The notes under the pieces were generated by a model. It did not search any database, had not been told where the DNA came from, and saw only the letters and a program-made list of their open reading frames with translations. Shown piece after piece: positions 24,417-32,815 of a stretch of DNA of 34,466 nucleotides (position 1 is its first letter; each line of letters opens with the position of its first letter). Position numbers and translations under genes: made by a program. Source of the stretch: Myxococcota bacterium (GTDB lineage Bacteria; Myxococcota_A; UBA9160; UBA4427); assembly GCA_028278345.1 (NCBI GenBank), contig JANQEL010000168.1, forward strand, positions 1-34,466, in the 5' to 3' direction.

Positions 24417-24876
24417 GGTGGTGGGCGTCTCGGTCCCCGTGACCTGGCTCTGGCTCGAGTGGGGGCGCGCGGCGTACGGGCGCCTCTTCACCCAGCTCAC
24501 GATCCCGATCTTCGGCATGCTGGGCATGACGCACGTCATGCCGCTGGGTGCGCGCGATCGCTTCATCAACTACCTGCCCTTCCTGATCCTGATGATCGTG
24601 ACACCGCGCATGACGCTCCTGCGCCGCGCCGTGGGGATCGCCGTCGGCTTCGTGCTGATCTTCTTCGTGCACGTGCTCTTCGTCTACGCGGCCGAGGTCG
24701 TGGGTGTGCAGGGGGGCGAAGTCAATCGGCAGGACATCTACGAGAAGATGCTCCCGTTCATCCTGCTGTGTGACGCATTCCCGTTCGTGCTCTGGATCGT
24801 GATCGCGAAGGATTTCGTTCGCGAAGTCAGCGCGAAACTCTTCCAGACCGCGACACCGCCGAAGGCGTCGAAGTAG
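24385..24876 (+). CDS. Exosortase-associated membrane protein (XrtH partner)
   Basis: A 163-residue protein with about four hydrophobic segments (near 8-22, 52-65, 77-100 and 125-142). Its gene starts at GTG 24385 inside the 3' end of the sorting gene, an arrangement that ties their synthesis together. A membrane protein of this size next to XrtH is known as the exosortase H-associated protein, and the sequence (GGEVNRQDIYEKMLP followed by a final helix) looks consistent with it, but I assign it mainly from context. Probable role: substrate recognition or membrane assembly with the sorter. It ends in a basic TPPKASK. A hairpin that may terminate transcription lies 22 bp past the stop. Confidence 0.75.
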   Translation: MTGRVLLQVLKVVGVSVPVTWLWLEWGRAAYGRLFTQLTIPIFGMLGMTHVMPLGARDRFINYLPFLILMIVTPRMTLLRRAVGIAVGFVLIFFVHVLFVYAAEVVGVQGGEVNRQDIYEKMLPFILLCDAFPFVLWIVIAKDFVREVSAKLFQTATPPKASK

Positions 24877-24897
24877 ACGAACCGGGTACGCGCTGCG

Positions 24898-24928
24898 GCG
24901 CCGACCTCAGCGCGCGATCGGTCGGCGC
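24898..24928 (+). terminator. Hairpin between the sorting operon and ileS
   Basis: Perfect 9-bp arms GCGCCGACC (24898-24906) and GGTCGGCGC (24920-24928) with a 13-nt loop, in the gap between two convergent genes. No T-run follows on the + strand, so it may terminate inefficiently or serve both directions. Confidence 0.45.
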
Positions 24929-25065
24929 TCCCAGGCCTCGATCGCACCGCCCAGTGCAAAGTGGAGCTGTGGGCGTGGAAACGCGTGAGTGTCGACACCC
25001 TATGCCGCCCGGGTCGGAACGTCTTCGGGTGTTTCCCCGATTTGACCGTCGAATACCGTTGGGGC

Positions 25066-28000
25066 CTACTCGACCCGTGCGAGACCGACGCGGACTTCGA
25101 CATCGCCGAAGCGGGCTTCGTGGGTGAAGTGCCCTGCGCGATCGGTGTGCGAATCGAAATCGAGTTCTGCTGCGAGGGTCTGTTCGGCGATGTAGGGGCG
25201 GAAGGGCTCGACGGCGTTGCGCCAGTTGTCATCGAGGCCGACCACGAGCTGGATGCGGTCGGATACGTCGAGGTCGGCTTCCTTGCGCGCCTGCTGTACT
25301 GCGCGAACGACGTCTCGCGCGAAGCCCTCGCCGATCAACTCGTCGGTGAGCTGGAGATCGAGCACGGCGATGGCGTCGTTGGTCGAGAGCGACTGGCACG
25401 AAACGCCGTCGCGAGGCTGTAGCAGCAGGTCGTACTCGCCCTCGTCGAGAGCGTGACCGGCCACCACGACGCCTCCGTCGGCGCCGGCTTCCCAATCGCC
25501 CTGCTTCGAGGCCTTGATGACTTCCTTGGTCGCTCCGCCCAGGCGCGGTCCGATGGCGCGCGCATTCACCTGCAAGCGGAAGGCGGCGTACTCGTCGATC
25601 TGGTCGCTGAGTCGCACTTCCTTGACGTTGACCTCGTCGCTGATCAAGTCGCTGTAGGGCTCGAGGCCGGCCACGTTCGAGCCGGCGAGGACGAGGCACG
25701 AAAGCGGCTGGCGCACGCGGATGTTCTCCGCCGCGCGCAGGGCGAGGGCGGCCGAACAGGCGTCGCGCACCCGATCCATCTCGGCGACCAACGCGGCATC
25801 CGCGCAGCCTTCGAGCTCCGTCGGCCAATCGGCGAGGTGGACACTCCCGCCCCCCGTGAGCCCGCCGTAGATCTCCTCGCTGATCAACGGAAGCAGCGGG
25901 CTGATCGTGCGACACAGCACCGAGAGCGCGGTGTAGAGGGTGTTGTACGCCGCGATCTTGCTGGCGTCCTTCTCGGAGCCCCAGAAGCGCGGGCGACTCC
26001 GCCGGATGTACCAGTTGTTGAGCGCGTCGATGTACGCCACTACCTGCTGGCAGGCTGCGGGGATCTCGTAGGCGTCGAGGGATCGGGCCACCTCGCTCAC
26101 GAGTTCCTGGGTCTTGGCCAGGATGTAGCGGTCGAGTAGATCGTCCGAGGAGGTGTCGAACTTGGCTTCGATGCCGTCGGCGTTCGCGTAGAGGGTGAAG
26201 AAGTAGTACGCGTTCCAGATGGGGTTCACGACCATCCGCACGGCTTCGCGGATCTGCCTGTCGTCGCGCGCGAAGCGCAGATTGCCGCCGCTCATCAGCG
26301 GCGAGGAAACCAGGAACCAGCGCAGCGCATCCGAGCCCAGCTCGTCGAAGACCTCGTTCGGGTCGGGGTAGTTGCGCAGGCGCTTGCTGAGCTTCTTGCC
26401 GTCCTCGTCGAGGACGGTGCCGTGGGCGATGCAGTTGCGGAAGGGCGGGCGATCGAACAGCGCCGTCGACAGCACCATCATCACGTAGAACCAGCCGCGG
26501 CTCTGGGCCTGGTATTCGGTGATGAAGTCGGCGGGGAAGTGATCCTCGAACCACTCCTTGTTCTCGAAGGGGTAGTGGACCTGCGCGAAGGTCATCGAAC
26601 CCGAGTCGAACCAGACATCGAGCACGTCGGTCACGCGGCGCATCATCGACTTGCCCGTCGGATCGTCTGGATTCGGACGCACGAGTTCGTCGACCGCCGG
26701 TCGGTGCAGATCCGTCAACCGCACGCCGAAATCCTGTTCGAGTTCGTCGAGACTTCCGTACACGTCGATGCGCGGATGATTCGGGTCGTCGCTCTTCCAT
26801 ACGGGGATCGGAGTGCCCCAGAAGCGATTGCGGGAGATCGACCAGTCGCGCGCTCCCTCGAGCCACTTGCCGAACAGGCCGTCGCGGATGTGAGCGGGGA
26901 TCCAGTTGATCTCCTGGTTCAACTCGGCCATCCGCTCGCGCAGATCGGTCACCTTCACGTACCACGAGTCGAGGGCCTTGTAGATCAGCGGCTCGTCGGT
27001 GCGCCAGCAGTGGGGATAGTTGTGGAGGTAGGTCTCGTGCTTGACCACCTTCCCGCGCTCTTTCAGGTCGCGGATGATGCCCTTGTTGGCTTCGAAGACC
27101 TGCACGCCTTCCCAGGGTGGGACCTGCGAGGTGAAGCAGCCGGCGTCGTCGACGGGGCATACGATGGGCACCCCCGCTTCTTCGCAAACCGCCATGTCGT
27201 CCTCGCCGAAACCGGGAGCGAGGTGGACGATGCCCGTCCCCTCTTCGGTGTTGACGAACTCGCCGCTCAAGATGCGGAAGGCGTTCTCGGTGTTCTCGAA
27301 GAAGGGAAAGAGGGGCGTGTAGCTGCGGCCCACGAGCTCGCGGCCGAGGAGCGTGCGAGTGGGTTCGGCATCGCCGAGTTCGTTCGCGAGCTTTTCCCGT
27401 GTCGAGAGGGCGAGCACGGTGTTGCGGCCGTCGAGTTCGAATACGCCGTACTCGATGTCTTCGCCGACGGCGAGGGCGAGGTTGCTCGGCAGCGTCCACG
27501 GCGTCGTCGTCCACGCCAGCACATCGATCGGTCCGTCTTCGCCATCGCTGGGTTCGAGTTCGAAGCGCACGGTGAGGGCGGGGTCCTGGCGTTCGCGATA
27601 GCTGTCGTCGAGACGCGTTTCGTGGTTCGAAAGTGGCGTCTGGGCGGCCCAGCTATAGGGCATCACGCGGTAGCCCTCGTAGAGCAGCCCCTTCTCCCAG
27701 AGCTGCTTCACGGCCCAGATCACGCTCTCCATGTAATCGGTTTCGAGGGTCTTGTAATCGTTTTCGAAGTCGACCCAGCGCGCCGCGCGTTCGATCGTGC
27801 CCCGCCAGATGTCTGCGTACTTGAAGACCGACTCGCGGCAGTGGTTGTTGAAGTTCTCGATGCCGAAGTCGATGATCTGTGCGCGCCCCGCTACGCCGAG
27901 TTCCTTCTCGGCCTCCATCTCGGCGGGCAGGCCGTGGCAATCCCAACCGAAGCGTCGCTCGACGCGCCGACCGCGAAGCGTCTGGTATCGCGGCACGATG

Positions 28001-28251
28001 TCCTTGATGTACGAGGTGACGAGGTGCCCGTAGTGGGGCAGGCCGTTCGCGAAGGGCGGGCCGTCGTAGAAGACGAACTCGTTCGCGCCGCCATCGCCCC
28101 TGGGCCGGCCCTCGACCGAGGCCCAGAAGGTGCGGTCGGAGCTCCAGCGCTCGAGGATCGCGCGCTCGATCGCCGCGAAGTCGGGAGACGGGTCGACCTC
28201 GCGGTAGGGAGTGGCGCCGGCTTTGCTTTCTTTACTGGTGTCCTGACTCAT
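25066..28251 (-). CDS. ileS: Isoleucyl-tRNA synthetase, IleS2-like
   Basis: A 1061-residue class I aminoacyl-tRNA synthetase charging tRNA-Ile. The HIGH motif is HYGH (73-76) in PPFANGLPHYGH, the KMSKS loop is KKLSKR (619-624) followed by NYPDP, and the editing domain shows TTTPWT (248-253) and HLAPGFGEDD (343-352). The KLSKR-x-x-NYPDP form, the long C-terminal region (about residues 800-1061) and the lack of an obvious C-terminal zinc knuckle fit the eukaryote-like IleS2 type rather than the shorter IleS1. IleS2 enzymes are often insensitive to mupirocin; whether this one is cannot be read here. ATG 28251 begins MSQDTSKESKAG before the conserved start. recX lies upstream in the same direction, 101 bp away. 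Confidence 0.98.
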   Translation of the reverse strand: MSQDTSKESKAGATPYREVDPSPDFAAIERAILERWSSDRTFWASVEGRPRGDGGANEFVFYDGPPFANGLPHYGHLVTSYIKDIVPRYQTLRGRRVERRFGWDCHGLPAEMEAEKELGVAGRAQIIDFGIENFNNHCRESVFKYADIWRGTIERAARWVDFENDYKTLETDYMESVIWAVKQLWEKGLLYEGYRVMPYSWAAQTPLSNHETRLDDSYRERQDPALTVRFELEPSDGEDGPIDVLAWTTTPWTLPSNLALAVGEDIEYGVFELDGRNTVLALSTREKLANELGDAEPTRTLLGRELVGRSYTPLFPFFENTENAFRILSGEFVNTEEGTGIVHLAPGFGEDDMAVCEEAGVPIVCPVDDAGCFTSQVPPWEGVQVFEANKGIIRDLKERGKVVKHETYLHNYPHCWRTDEPLIYKALDSWYVKVTDLRERMAELNQEINWIPAHIRDGLFGKWLEGARDWSISRNRFWGTPIPVWKSDDPNHPRIDVYGSLDELEQDFGVRLTDLHRPAVDELVRPNPDDPTGKSMMRRVTDVLDVWFDSGSMTFAQVHYPFENKEWFEDHFPADFITEYQAQSRGWFYVMMVLSTALFDRPPFRNCIAHGTVLDEDGKKLSKRLRNYPDPNEVFDELGSDALRWFLVSSPLMSGGNLRFARDDRQIREAVRMVVNPIWNAYYFFTLYANADGIEAKFDTSSDDLLDRYILAKTQELVSEVARSLDAYEIPAACQQVVAYIDALNNWYIRRSRPRFWGSEKDASKIAAYNTLYTALSVLCRTISPLLPLISEEIYGGLTGGGSVHLADWPTELEGCADAALVAEMDRVRDACSAALALRAAENIRVRQPLSCLVLAGSNVAGLEPYSDLISDEVNVKEVRLSDQIDEYAAFRLQVNARAIGPRLGGATKEVIKASKQGDWEAGADGGVVVAGHALDEGEYDLLLQPRDGVSCQSLSTNDAIAVLDLQLTDELIGEGFARDVVRAVQQARKEADLDVSDRIQLVVGLDDNWRNAVEPFRPYIAEQTLAAELDFDSHTDRAGHFTHEARFGDVEVRVGLARVE

Positions 28252-28352
28252 CGATCCCGTGGGTTCCGCTCATTTGCTGGCGATTCGGGCCGGGAGGGTA
28301 TCGGGCCTCCCCTCGCGTGGCACCGACCCGGGCGGCGAAAAACCGGGGCGAA

Positions 28353-28976
28353 TCAGGCATTTGCGGCGTTCTCGAGCGATTCGACGTCGGCGGCATCCAC
28401 GACCCGCCGCGCGGTGTCGTAGCTGAAGCCCGAGCGGCCGAGGGCGGCGAGGTCGCGCTCGCGCTGAGGCTCGCGACTTTCGGCGTCGAGGCGGAAGGGG
28501 CCAAGTCGGCGTCTGCGCGCATAGCGGACGGCGGCGTCGAACTCGGCCCGACCGTTCGCGCCGTCTTCGTCGAGCAGGTCGCTCGCGATCGCCTGTGGGA
28601 TGCCCTTCTGTGCGAGTTCGTGGGCGATGCGCCGACGCGAAGCGCCCCGCCCACGCAGGCGTTTCATCAGGGCTTCGGCGTAGCGTCGATCGTCGAGGTA
28701 GCCGCGCTTCGCCACGCGCGCGACCGCCTGCTCGATCCAGGCTTCGGCGTCGGGAAAGCGTTCTTCCTGACGGAACCCGATGCGCTCGATCTTGCGCGCG
28801 AGCACCTGCCGCAGGTTCTGGGTGCTCGACGCGTAGCGTTCGAGGTGCCGCGTCGCCCACAGCTCGACGAGGGCGGCGGTGACGCGCTTGCGACGCGGCG
28901 GCTTGCGGCGCTTTCGGCTCTTTCCGCGCTGAGCGTCGGGTGCCTCGTCTTCGGGGTATGGCTGGGCGTCGCTCAA
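28353..28976 (-). CDS. recX: Regulatory protein RecX
   Basis: A 207-residue protein built of RecX three-helix repeats: AWIEQAVARVAKRGYLDDRRYAEALMKR carries the family signature GYLDDxRYA, followed by RGRGASRRRIAHELAQKGI and a third repeat that ends with GFSYDTARRVVD. The N-terminal 35 residues are lysine/arginine-rich and probably disordered, an extension over the usual 150-160 residues. RecX binds RecA filaments and limits their activity in DNA repair. No recA is in the window; recX often sits beside it, so this is a detached copy. It reads in the same direction as ileS with 101 bp between, and is divergent from the DNA-glycosylase gene, so two DNA-repair genes lie back to back. Confidence 0.93.
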   Translation of the reverse strand: MSDAQPYPEDEAPDAQRGKSRKRRKPPRRKRVTAALVELWATRHLERYASSTQNLRQVLARKIERIGFRQEERFPDAEAWIEQAVARVAKRGYLDDRRYAEALMKRLRGRGASRRRIAHELAQKGIPQAIASDLLDEDGANGRAEFDAAVRYARRRRLGPFRLDAESREPQRERDLAALGRSGFSYDTARRVVDAADVESLENAANA

Positions 28977-29114
28977 CGATTTCCTCGCGCGCTCGTGGGG
29001 TCGGCCTTCGAGACGCGACCCAGCATGGCAGAGCGCGCGTCGAATTCAACGTCAGGGTCGCGATCGGCGCGGCCCGCGGCGCGCAGCTCGCGCCCAAACT
29101 ATCGTGAAACCGCC

Positions 29115-29990
29115 ATGCCCGAGTTGCCCGAAGTCGAGATCACGCGCCGGCGCATCGAACCCCTGCTGGTGGGTCGCCGCATCACCGAGGTGGTGACCGG
29201 GCCTCCCAGCTACTTCTTCATCACCCCACCCGAGCGCCTGCGCGAACGTCTGCGCGGCGCCGTGGTCACGAAGCTCGAGCGGCGCGGCAAGTACATCGTG
29301 GGGAGCGTCGACAACGGGGATTCGCTGCTCCTCCACCTGGGGATGACGGGGCAGCTCTTCGGCAGCGGGGCCAGGAGTGTGCGACTGCTTTCTTCGACCG
29401 TGCGCGCGTCCCTTTCGCCGGAAGAGCAGGGAGACTTCGTCCCCGATCTCCACACCCATCTTCGTTTTCGCTTCGAAGACGAAGGCCCCGAGGTGATCTT
29501 TCGCGACGTGCGGAAGTTCGGGAAGGTGATGCTCACGCCGCCCGGCGAGTCGAATCCTCGTCTCGACCGCCTCGGGCGCGACGCGCTGCTCGTGAGTGGT
29601 GAGCACCTCTTCGAAGCCACGCGCAAGCGGAAGACCCCGATCAAGGCCGTGTTGCTCGACCAGTCGGTGCTCGCCGGCTGCGGCAACATCTACGCCGACG
29701 AGGCCCTCTTCCATGCGGGGGTGCGCCCGGGGCGCCGCGCCGCGCGCATCACGCGGCGGGAGTGCGATGCGATTGCGGCCGAACTCAAGCGCGTGCTCGA
29801 GCGCTCGATCGAAACCGGAGGTTCGAGCATCAGCGACTACATCGCCCCCGACGGTAGCGACGGGCAGTTCCAGGACGAGCGTCGGGTCTATGCGAGAACC
29901 GGCGAAGCGTGCTTCGTGTGTGAGAGTCCGATTCGTCGCAAGCTGGTCGCGCAGCGGGGGACCCATTACTGTCCGCAGTGTCAGTCGTAG
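29115..29990 (+). CDS. mutM: Formamidopyrimidine-DNA glycosylase
   Basis: A 291-residue base-excision repair enzyme that removes oxidised purines such as 8-oxoguanine and cleaves the abasic site. The start PELPEVE supplies the catalytic Pro2 and Glu3; Lys59 in RRGKYIVG is the conserved beta-hairpin lysine; GNIYADEALF is the helix-two-turn-helix; the C-terminal zinc finger is Cys266, Cys269, Cys286 and Cys289. An insert of about 25 residues (84-108, SGARSVRLLSSTVRASLSPE) is longer than in the E. coli enzyme. ATG 29115 is the only start compatible with Pro2. No Shine-Dalgarno sequence precedes it closely. It is followed after 47 bp by the NFACT gene in the same direction and is likely cotranscribed. 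Confidence 0.97.
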   Translation: MPELPEVEITRRRIEPLLVGRRITEVVTGPPSYFFITPPERLRERLRGAVVTKLERRGKYIVGSVDNGDSLLLHLGMTGQLFGSGARSVRLLSSTVRASLSPEEQGDFVPDLHTHLRFRFEDEGPEVIFRDVRKFGKVMLTPPGESNPRLDRLGRDALLVSGEHLFEATRKRKTPIKAVLLDQSVLAGCGNIYADEALFHAGVRPGRRAARITRRECDAIAAELKRVLERSIETGGSSISDYIAPDGSDGQFQDERRVYARTGEACFVCESPIRRKLVAQRGTHYCPQCQS

Positions 29991-30037
29991 CGAAATGCGC
30001 TGCGGCGGGTAGAGAGCCGCGGTGCTGTGGGGTGGTG

Positions 30038-31597
30038 ATGCTCAGCTTGCGTGAATTGCGCCGCGTGGCGGCCTGGGTCGATAGCGCGCTTCGCGGCCAT
30101 CGCGTCGAACGCTGGGTGCAGCCCGACGCGACGAGCGTTGCCGTCTCTCTATACGGCCGCAGCGCATCGAACGACTCAGAAGACGAGCGCGGTGAGGGGC
30201 GCAAGCGCTTCTTTCTCTTCTGCTGCGCGGGTGAGCTCGCACGCGTCTCGGAGATCGACCGTCTCCCCAAGGCCCCCGAGCGTCCTCCGGCCTTTTCGAG
30301 CTACCTGCGTGCCCACCTTGCGCGTGCAGTGGTGAAGGGCGCACGCCTGATCGACGAAGATCGCCAATTGGCGGTTCGCTTCGGCGCGCGCGAGGGCGAG
30401 TTCGAACTCCTCCTCGCCTTGATGGGCAACAAGAGCAACCTCTACGTGCTGGGGGCCGAGGGCGAGATCCTTCAGACCCTCCGCCCGCTTCCCGACACGC
30501 GCGCCGAACTCCAGATGGGCGCGGTCTATCAGAGCCCCGGTTCGAAGCCGCCGAACGAGGGGCGGGATCGCTTCGAAGAGACGCCGAACGACGAACTCCT
30601 CGCCGCGATCGAAGCCGAGTACGGGCCCCGTAGCGGCGCGACGCGCGCGCTCTCCCTCGGTCGCGAGCTCGCCCAGGTGTTGAAGCGCGAACAGAAGAAC
30701 GCGCGCAAACGGTTCGAGAAGCTCGAAGTCGAACTCGCCGAAGCCGATCGCGCCGACGAGTACGCGCGCCACGGCGAACTGCTGAAGGGTGCACTCTCGC
30801 GCATCGAGGCGGGCATGAGCGAAATCGTGCTACAGGATTACGAGACCGGCGCCGACGTCACCATCCCCCTCGACCCGAAGAAGAGCGCGAAGGCCAACCT
30901 CGACGCCACCTTCAAGCGCTATCAGAAGTTGTTGCGGCGTCTCACCAAGGCGGGTGGGCAGATCGAAGAGGCGCGCGAATGGGTCGACTTCGTCGAAGAG
31001 CAGCAGGAGCGTGTGCGCGCGCTCGTCGAGGCGAGTGGAAGCGATGACAGCGAAGCGGTGGACGCCGTCTTCGAGGAACTCGAGCGGATCGCGGCACTCG
31101 AACCGATCGGGAAGCTCCTGCGCAAGCGCGCCGCGGCCGCGCCGAAGCCGCAACAGGAAGATCCGAAGAGTCGCCTTCCGCAACGCTTGCAGGGGGTGCC
31201 GACGCGGCTACTCCCGCGGCGCTATCGCAGCCGCGATGGCCTCGAGATCTGGGTCGGACGCAGCGACGAAGCCAACGATCATCTCACGACGCGCCTCGCC
31301 CGGGGCAACGATCTCTTCTTCCACGTCGAGGCGTCGCCGGGCAGCCACGTGATCCTGCGCACCGAAGGGCGCCCCGACCCGCCGCAGGAGTCGATCCTCG
31401 ACGCCTGCGAACTCGCGATGCGCTTTTCGAAGCAGAAGGGTTCACTGGGTGCGCAGGTGCACGTCGTGCCGATCAAGAACGTGAGCAAGCCGCGCGGTGC
31501 GAAGCCCGGCCTCGTCTACGTGACCGGCGGCAAGACGCTTTCGTTCAGGCGCGAAGAAGATCGGCTGAAGCGATTGCTCGATTCGAAGATCGAGTAG
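30038..31597 (+). CDS. NFACT-family protein (RqcH/FbpA homolog)
   Basis: A 519-residue protein with the NFACT order: an N-terminal NFACT-N domain including LALMGNKSNLYVL and the DR pair in DEDRQLAV, two helix-hairpin/coiled-coil stretches (about residues 205-355, rich in EELEAE-like heptads), and the C-terminal NFACT-R domain with GLEIWVGRSDEANDHLTTRLARGNDLFFHVEASPGSHVI split over 395-440. RqcH homologs bind obstructed 50S subunits and recruit tRNA-Ala to add C-terminal alanine tails; Gram-positive FbpA is a fibronectin-binding version of the same family. ATG 30038 is chosen because the conserved domain starts there; an upstream in-frame start would overlap mutM. It follows mutM by 47 bp and converges on the epimerase gene with 17 bp between stops. 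Confidence 0.92.
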   Translation: MLSLRELRRVAAWVDSALRGHRVERWVQPDATSVAVSLYGRSASNDSEDERGEGRKRFFLFCCAGELARVSEIDRLPKAPERPPAFSSYLRAHLARAVVKGARLIDEDRQLAVRFGAREGEFELLLALMGNKSNLYVLGAEGEILQTLRPLPDTRAELQMGAVYQSPGSKPPNEGRDRFEETPNDELLAAIEAEYGPRSGATRALSLGRELAQVLKREQKNARKRFEKLEVELAEADRADEYARHGELLKGALSRIEAGMSEIVLQDYETGADVTIPLDPKKSAKANLDATFKRYQKLLRRLTKAGGQIEEAREWVDFVEEQQERVRALVEASGSDDSEAVDAVFEELERIAALEPIGKLLRKRAAAAPKPQQEDPKSRLPQRLQGVPTRLLPRRYRSRDGLEIWVGRSDEANDHLTTRLARGNDLFFHVEASPGSHVILRTEGRPDPPQESILDACELAMRFSKQKGSLGAQVHVVPIKNVSKPRGAKPGLVYVTGGKTLSFRREEDRLKRLLDSKIE

Positions 31598-31614
31598 CCG
31601 CAGTGCTGCGCGCT

Positions 31615-32664
31615 TCAGACGTTCCTGCCCGGAAAGAGCAGGCTCAGGATCTTCAGCATCGGGTGGGTGGGCGGTCGCACGGCTTCGCCCTCACCGATGT
31701 ACCAATCGTAGGCTTCGCAGATCATCTCGGTGTTGGTGTGGCGGGGAGAGAAGCCGAAGCCCTCCTTCGCCTTGCGGATGTCGAGGATGAAGTCGGCGTC
31801 GGCCAGGGTGTAGTGCTCGCGGACGATGGGGGAGAGGCCGACGAGGTTGAGCACCCGAGCGGTGTTGCGCAGCAGGGCGGCCGGCACCTTGATGATGCGC
31901 GAACCCGTTCCGGCGTGATCGATCAGCCCCTGCATCATCTCTTCGACGGTGGGTACGGTCGTGGGCTCGGCGCCGAGGTTGTAGAACTGTCCGCGCGTGT
32001 TTGGATCGTCGACTGCGTTGAGGCAGGCATCGACGACGTCCCAGGCGCTCGTGGTCTGCACGCGATTCACCCCGCGCCCGAGCAGGAACACCGGGCTTCC
32101 GGTGCGCACCCACTCGAAGATCATCACGAAGAGCCCGCTCATCTCGGGGCCGAAGAGGGTCATCGGGCGGAACCAGGTGATGTCGAGGCCGCGGTCGGCG
32201 GCCTCCTGGCACAGGCGTTCGGCGGCGATCTTCGAATGGCCATAATCGCCGAGGGGTTCCTGGGGATGGTCTTCGCTGCACGGGGTTTCGCGTGGCAGGC
32301 CGTAGATGCCCGAACTCGAGATGTGGATCACCTTGCGCGCGCCGATGCGCTCGGCGACGCGGATCACGGCTTCGACGCCGGCGAGGTTGCGATCGAAGAC
32401 CTGCTCTTCGCTCCAGGTGCTGAATTGCGGCTTCATGCGCTGCGCCGCTGCGAGGTGGTAGATCACGTCGCAGCCCTCGGCCGCTCGCGCGACCGCCGCC
32501 TCGTCGCCGCAATCGCCTTCGAAGAAGCGTGTCTCGGGCGTTGGAACGGTGCGGCGCGGGGCGGGCACGAGATCGAGGGTGTGGATCTCGTCGCCGCGTT
32601 GGGCGAGGGCCTGGACGAGACAGGTACCGAGAAGACCCGAACTTCCTGTGACGAGACTGGCCGT
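31615..32664 (-). CDS. NAD-dependent epimerase/dehydratase
   Basis: A protein of about 349 residues with the extended short-chain dehydrogenase fold: the TGSSGLLG dinucleotide loop (TGxxGxxG) right at the start, YHLAAAQ, SSSGIYG, and the catalytic Y-x-x-x-K as YGHSK. Substrate is a nucleotide sugar or similar, undefined. The start is odd. No ATG, GTG or TTG lies near the conserved N-terminus; the position where families begin MxxLVTG holds ACG (32664-32662), preceded at 7 nt by a perfect GGGGAG. The only ATG in frame (32817) would add 51 arginine-rich residues without homology and overlap the lipA start on the other strand. I therefore propose ACG 32664, or a miscalled base. C-terminal [17 protein letters not shown] is followed by a hydrophobic tail. 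Confidence 0.85.
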   Translation of the reverse strand, partial: TASLVTGSSGLLGTCLVQALAQRGDEIHTLDLVPAPRRTVPTPETRFFEGDCGDEAAVARAAEGCDVIYHLAAAQRMKPQFSTWSEEQVFDRNLAGVEAVIRVAERIGARKVIHISSSGIYGLPRETPCSEDHPQEPLGDYGHSKIAAERLCQEAADRGLDITWFRPMTLFGPEMSGLFVMIFEWVRTGSPVFLLGRGVNRVQTTSAWDVVDACLNAVDDPNTRGQFYNLGAEPTTVPTVEEMMQGLIDHAGTGSRIIKVPAALLRNTARVLNLVGLSPIVREHYTLADADFILDIRKAKEGFGFSPRHTNTEMICEAYDWYIGEGEAVRPPTHPMLKILSLLFPGRNV

Positions 32665-32815
32665 GGCGGGGCTCCCCTGTGGGTTGGCAGCGAGACGTTG
32701 GGTCGTGCGCCGCGAGAAGCGACAACTAGCATGGCGCCATCGGGCATTCCATCGGCCGGACGCCGCCTCGAACTGCGCCAGCGCTTTCCGCCATCTGTTA
32801 CCTTGGCGTCTTGCC

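Noticed and set aside
28292-28311. 6-bp inverted repeat between recX and ileS as a terminator or riboswitch
   Set aside because: Short stem, no T-run and no T-box or other recognisable regulatory structure before ileS.
26422-28422. 666-codon open frame on the plus strand opposite ileS
   Set aside because: It mirrors the ileS codon pattern and has no family resemblance; ileS is unambiguous on the other strand.
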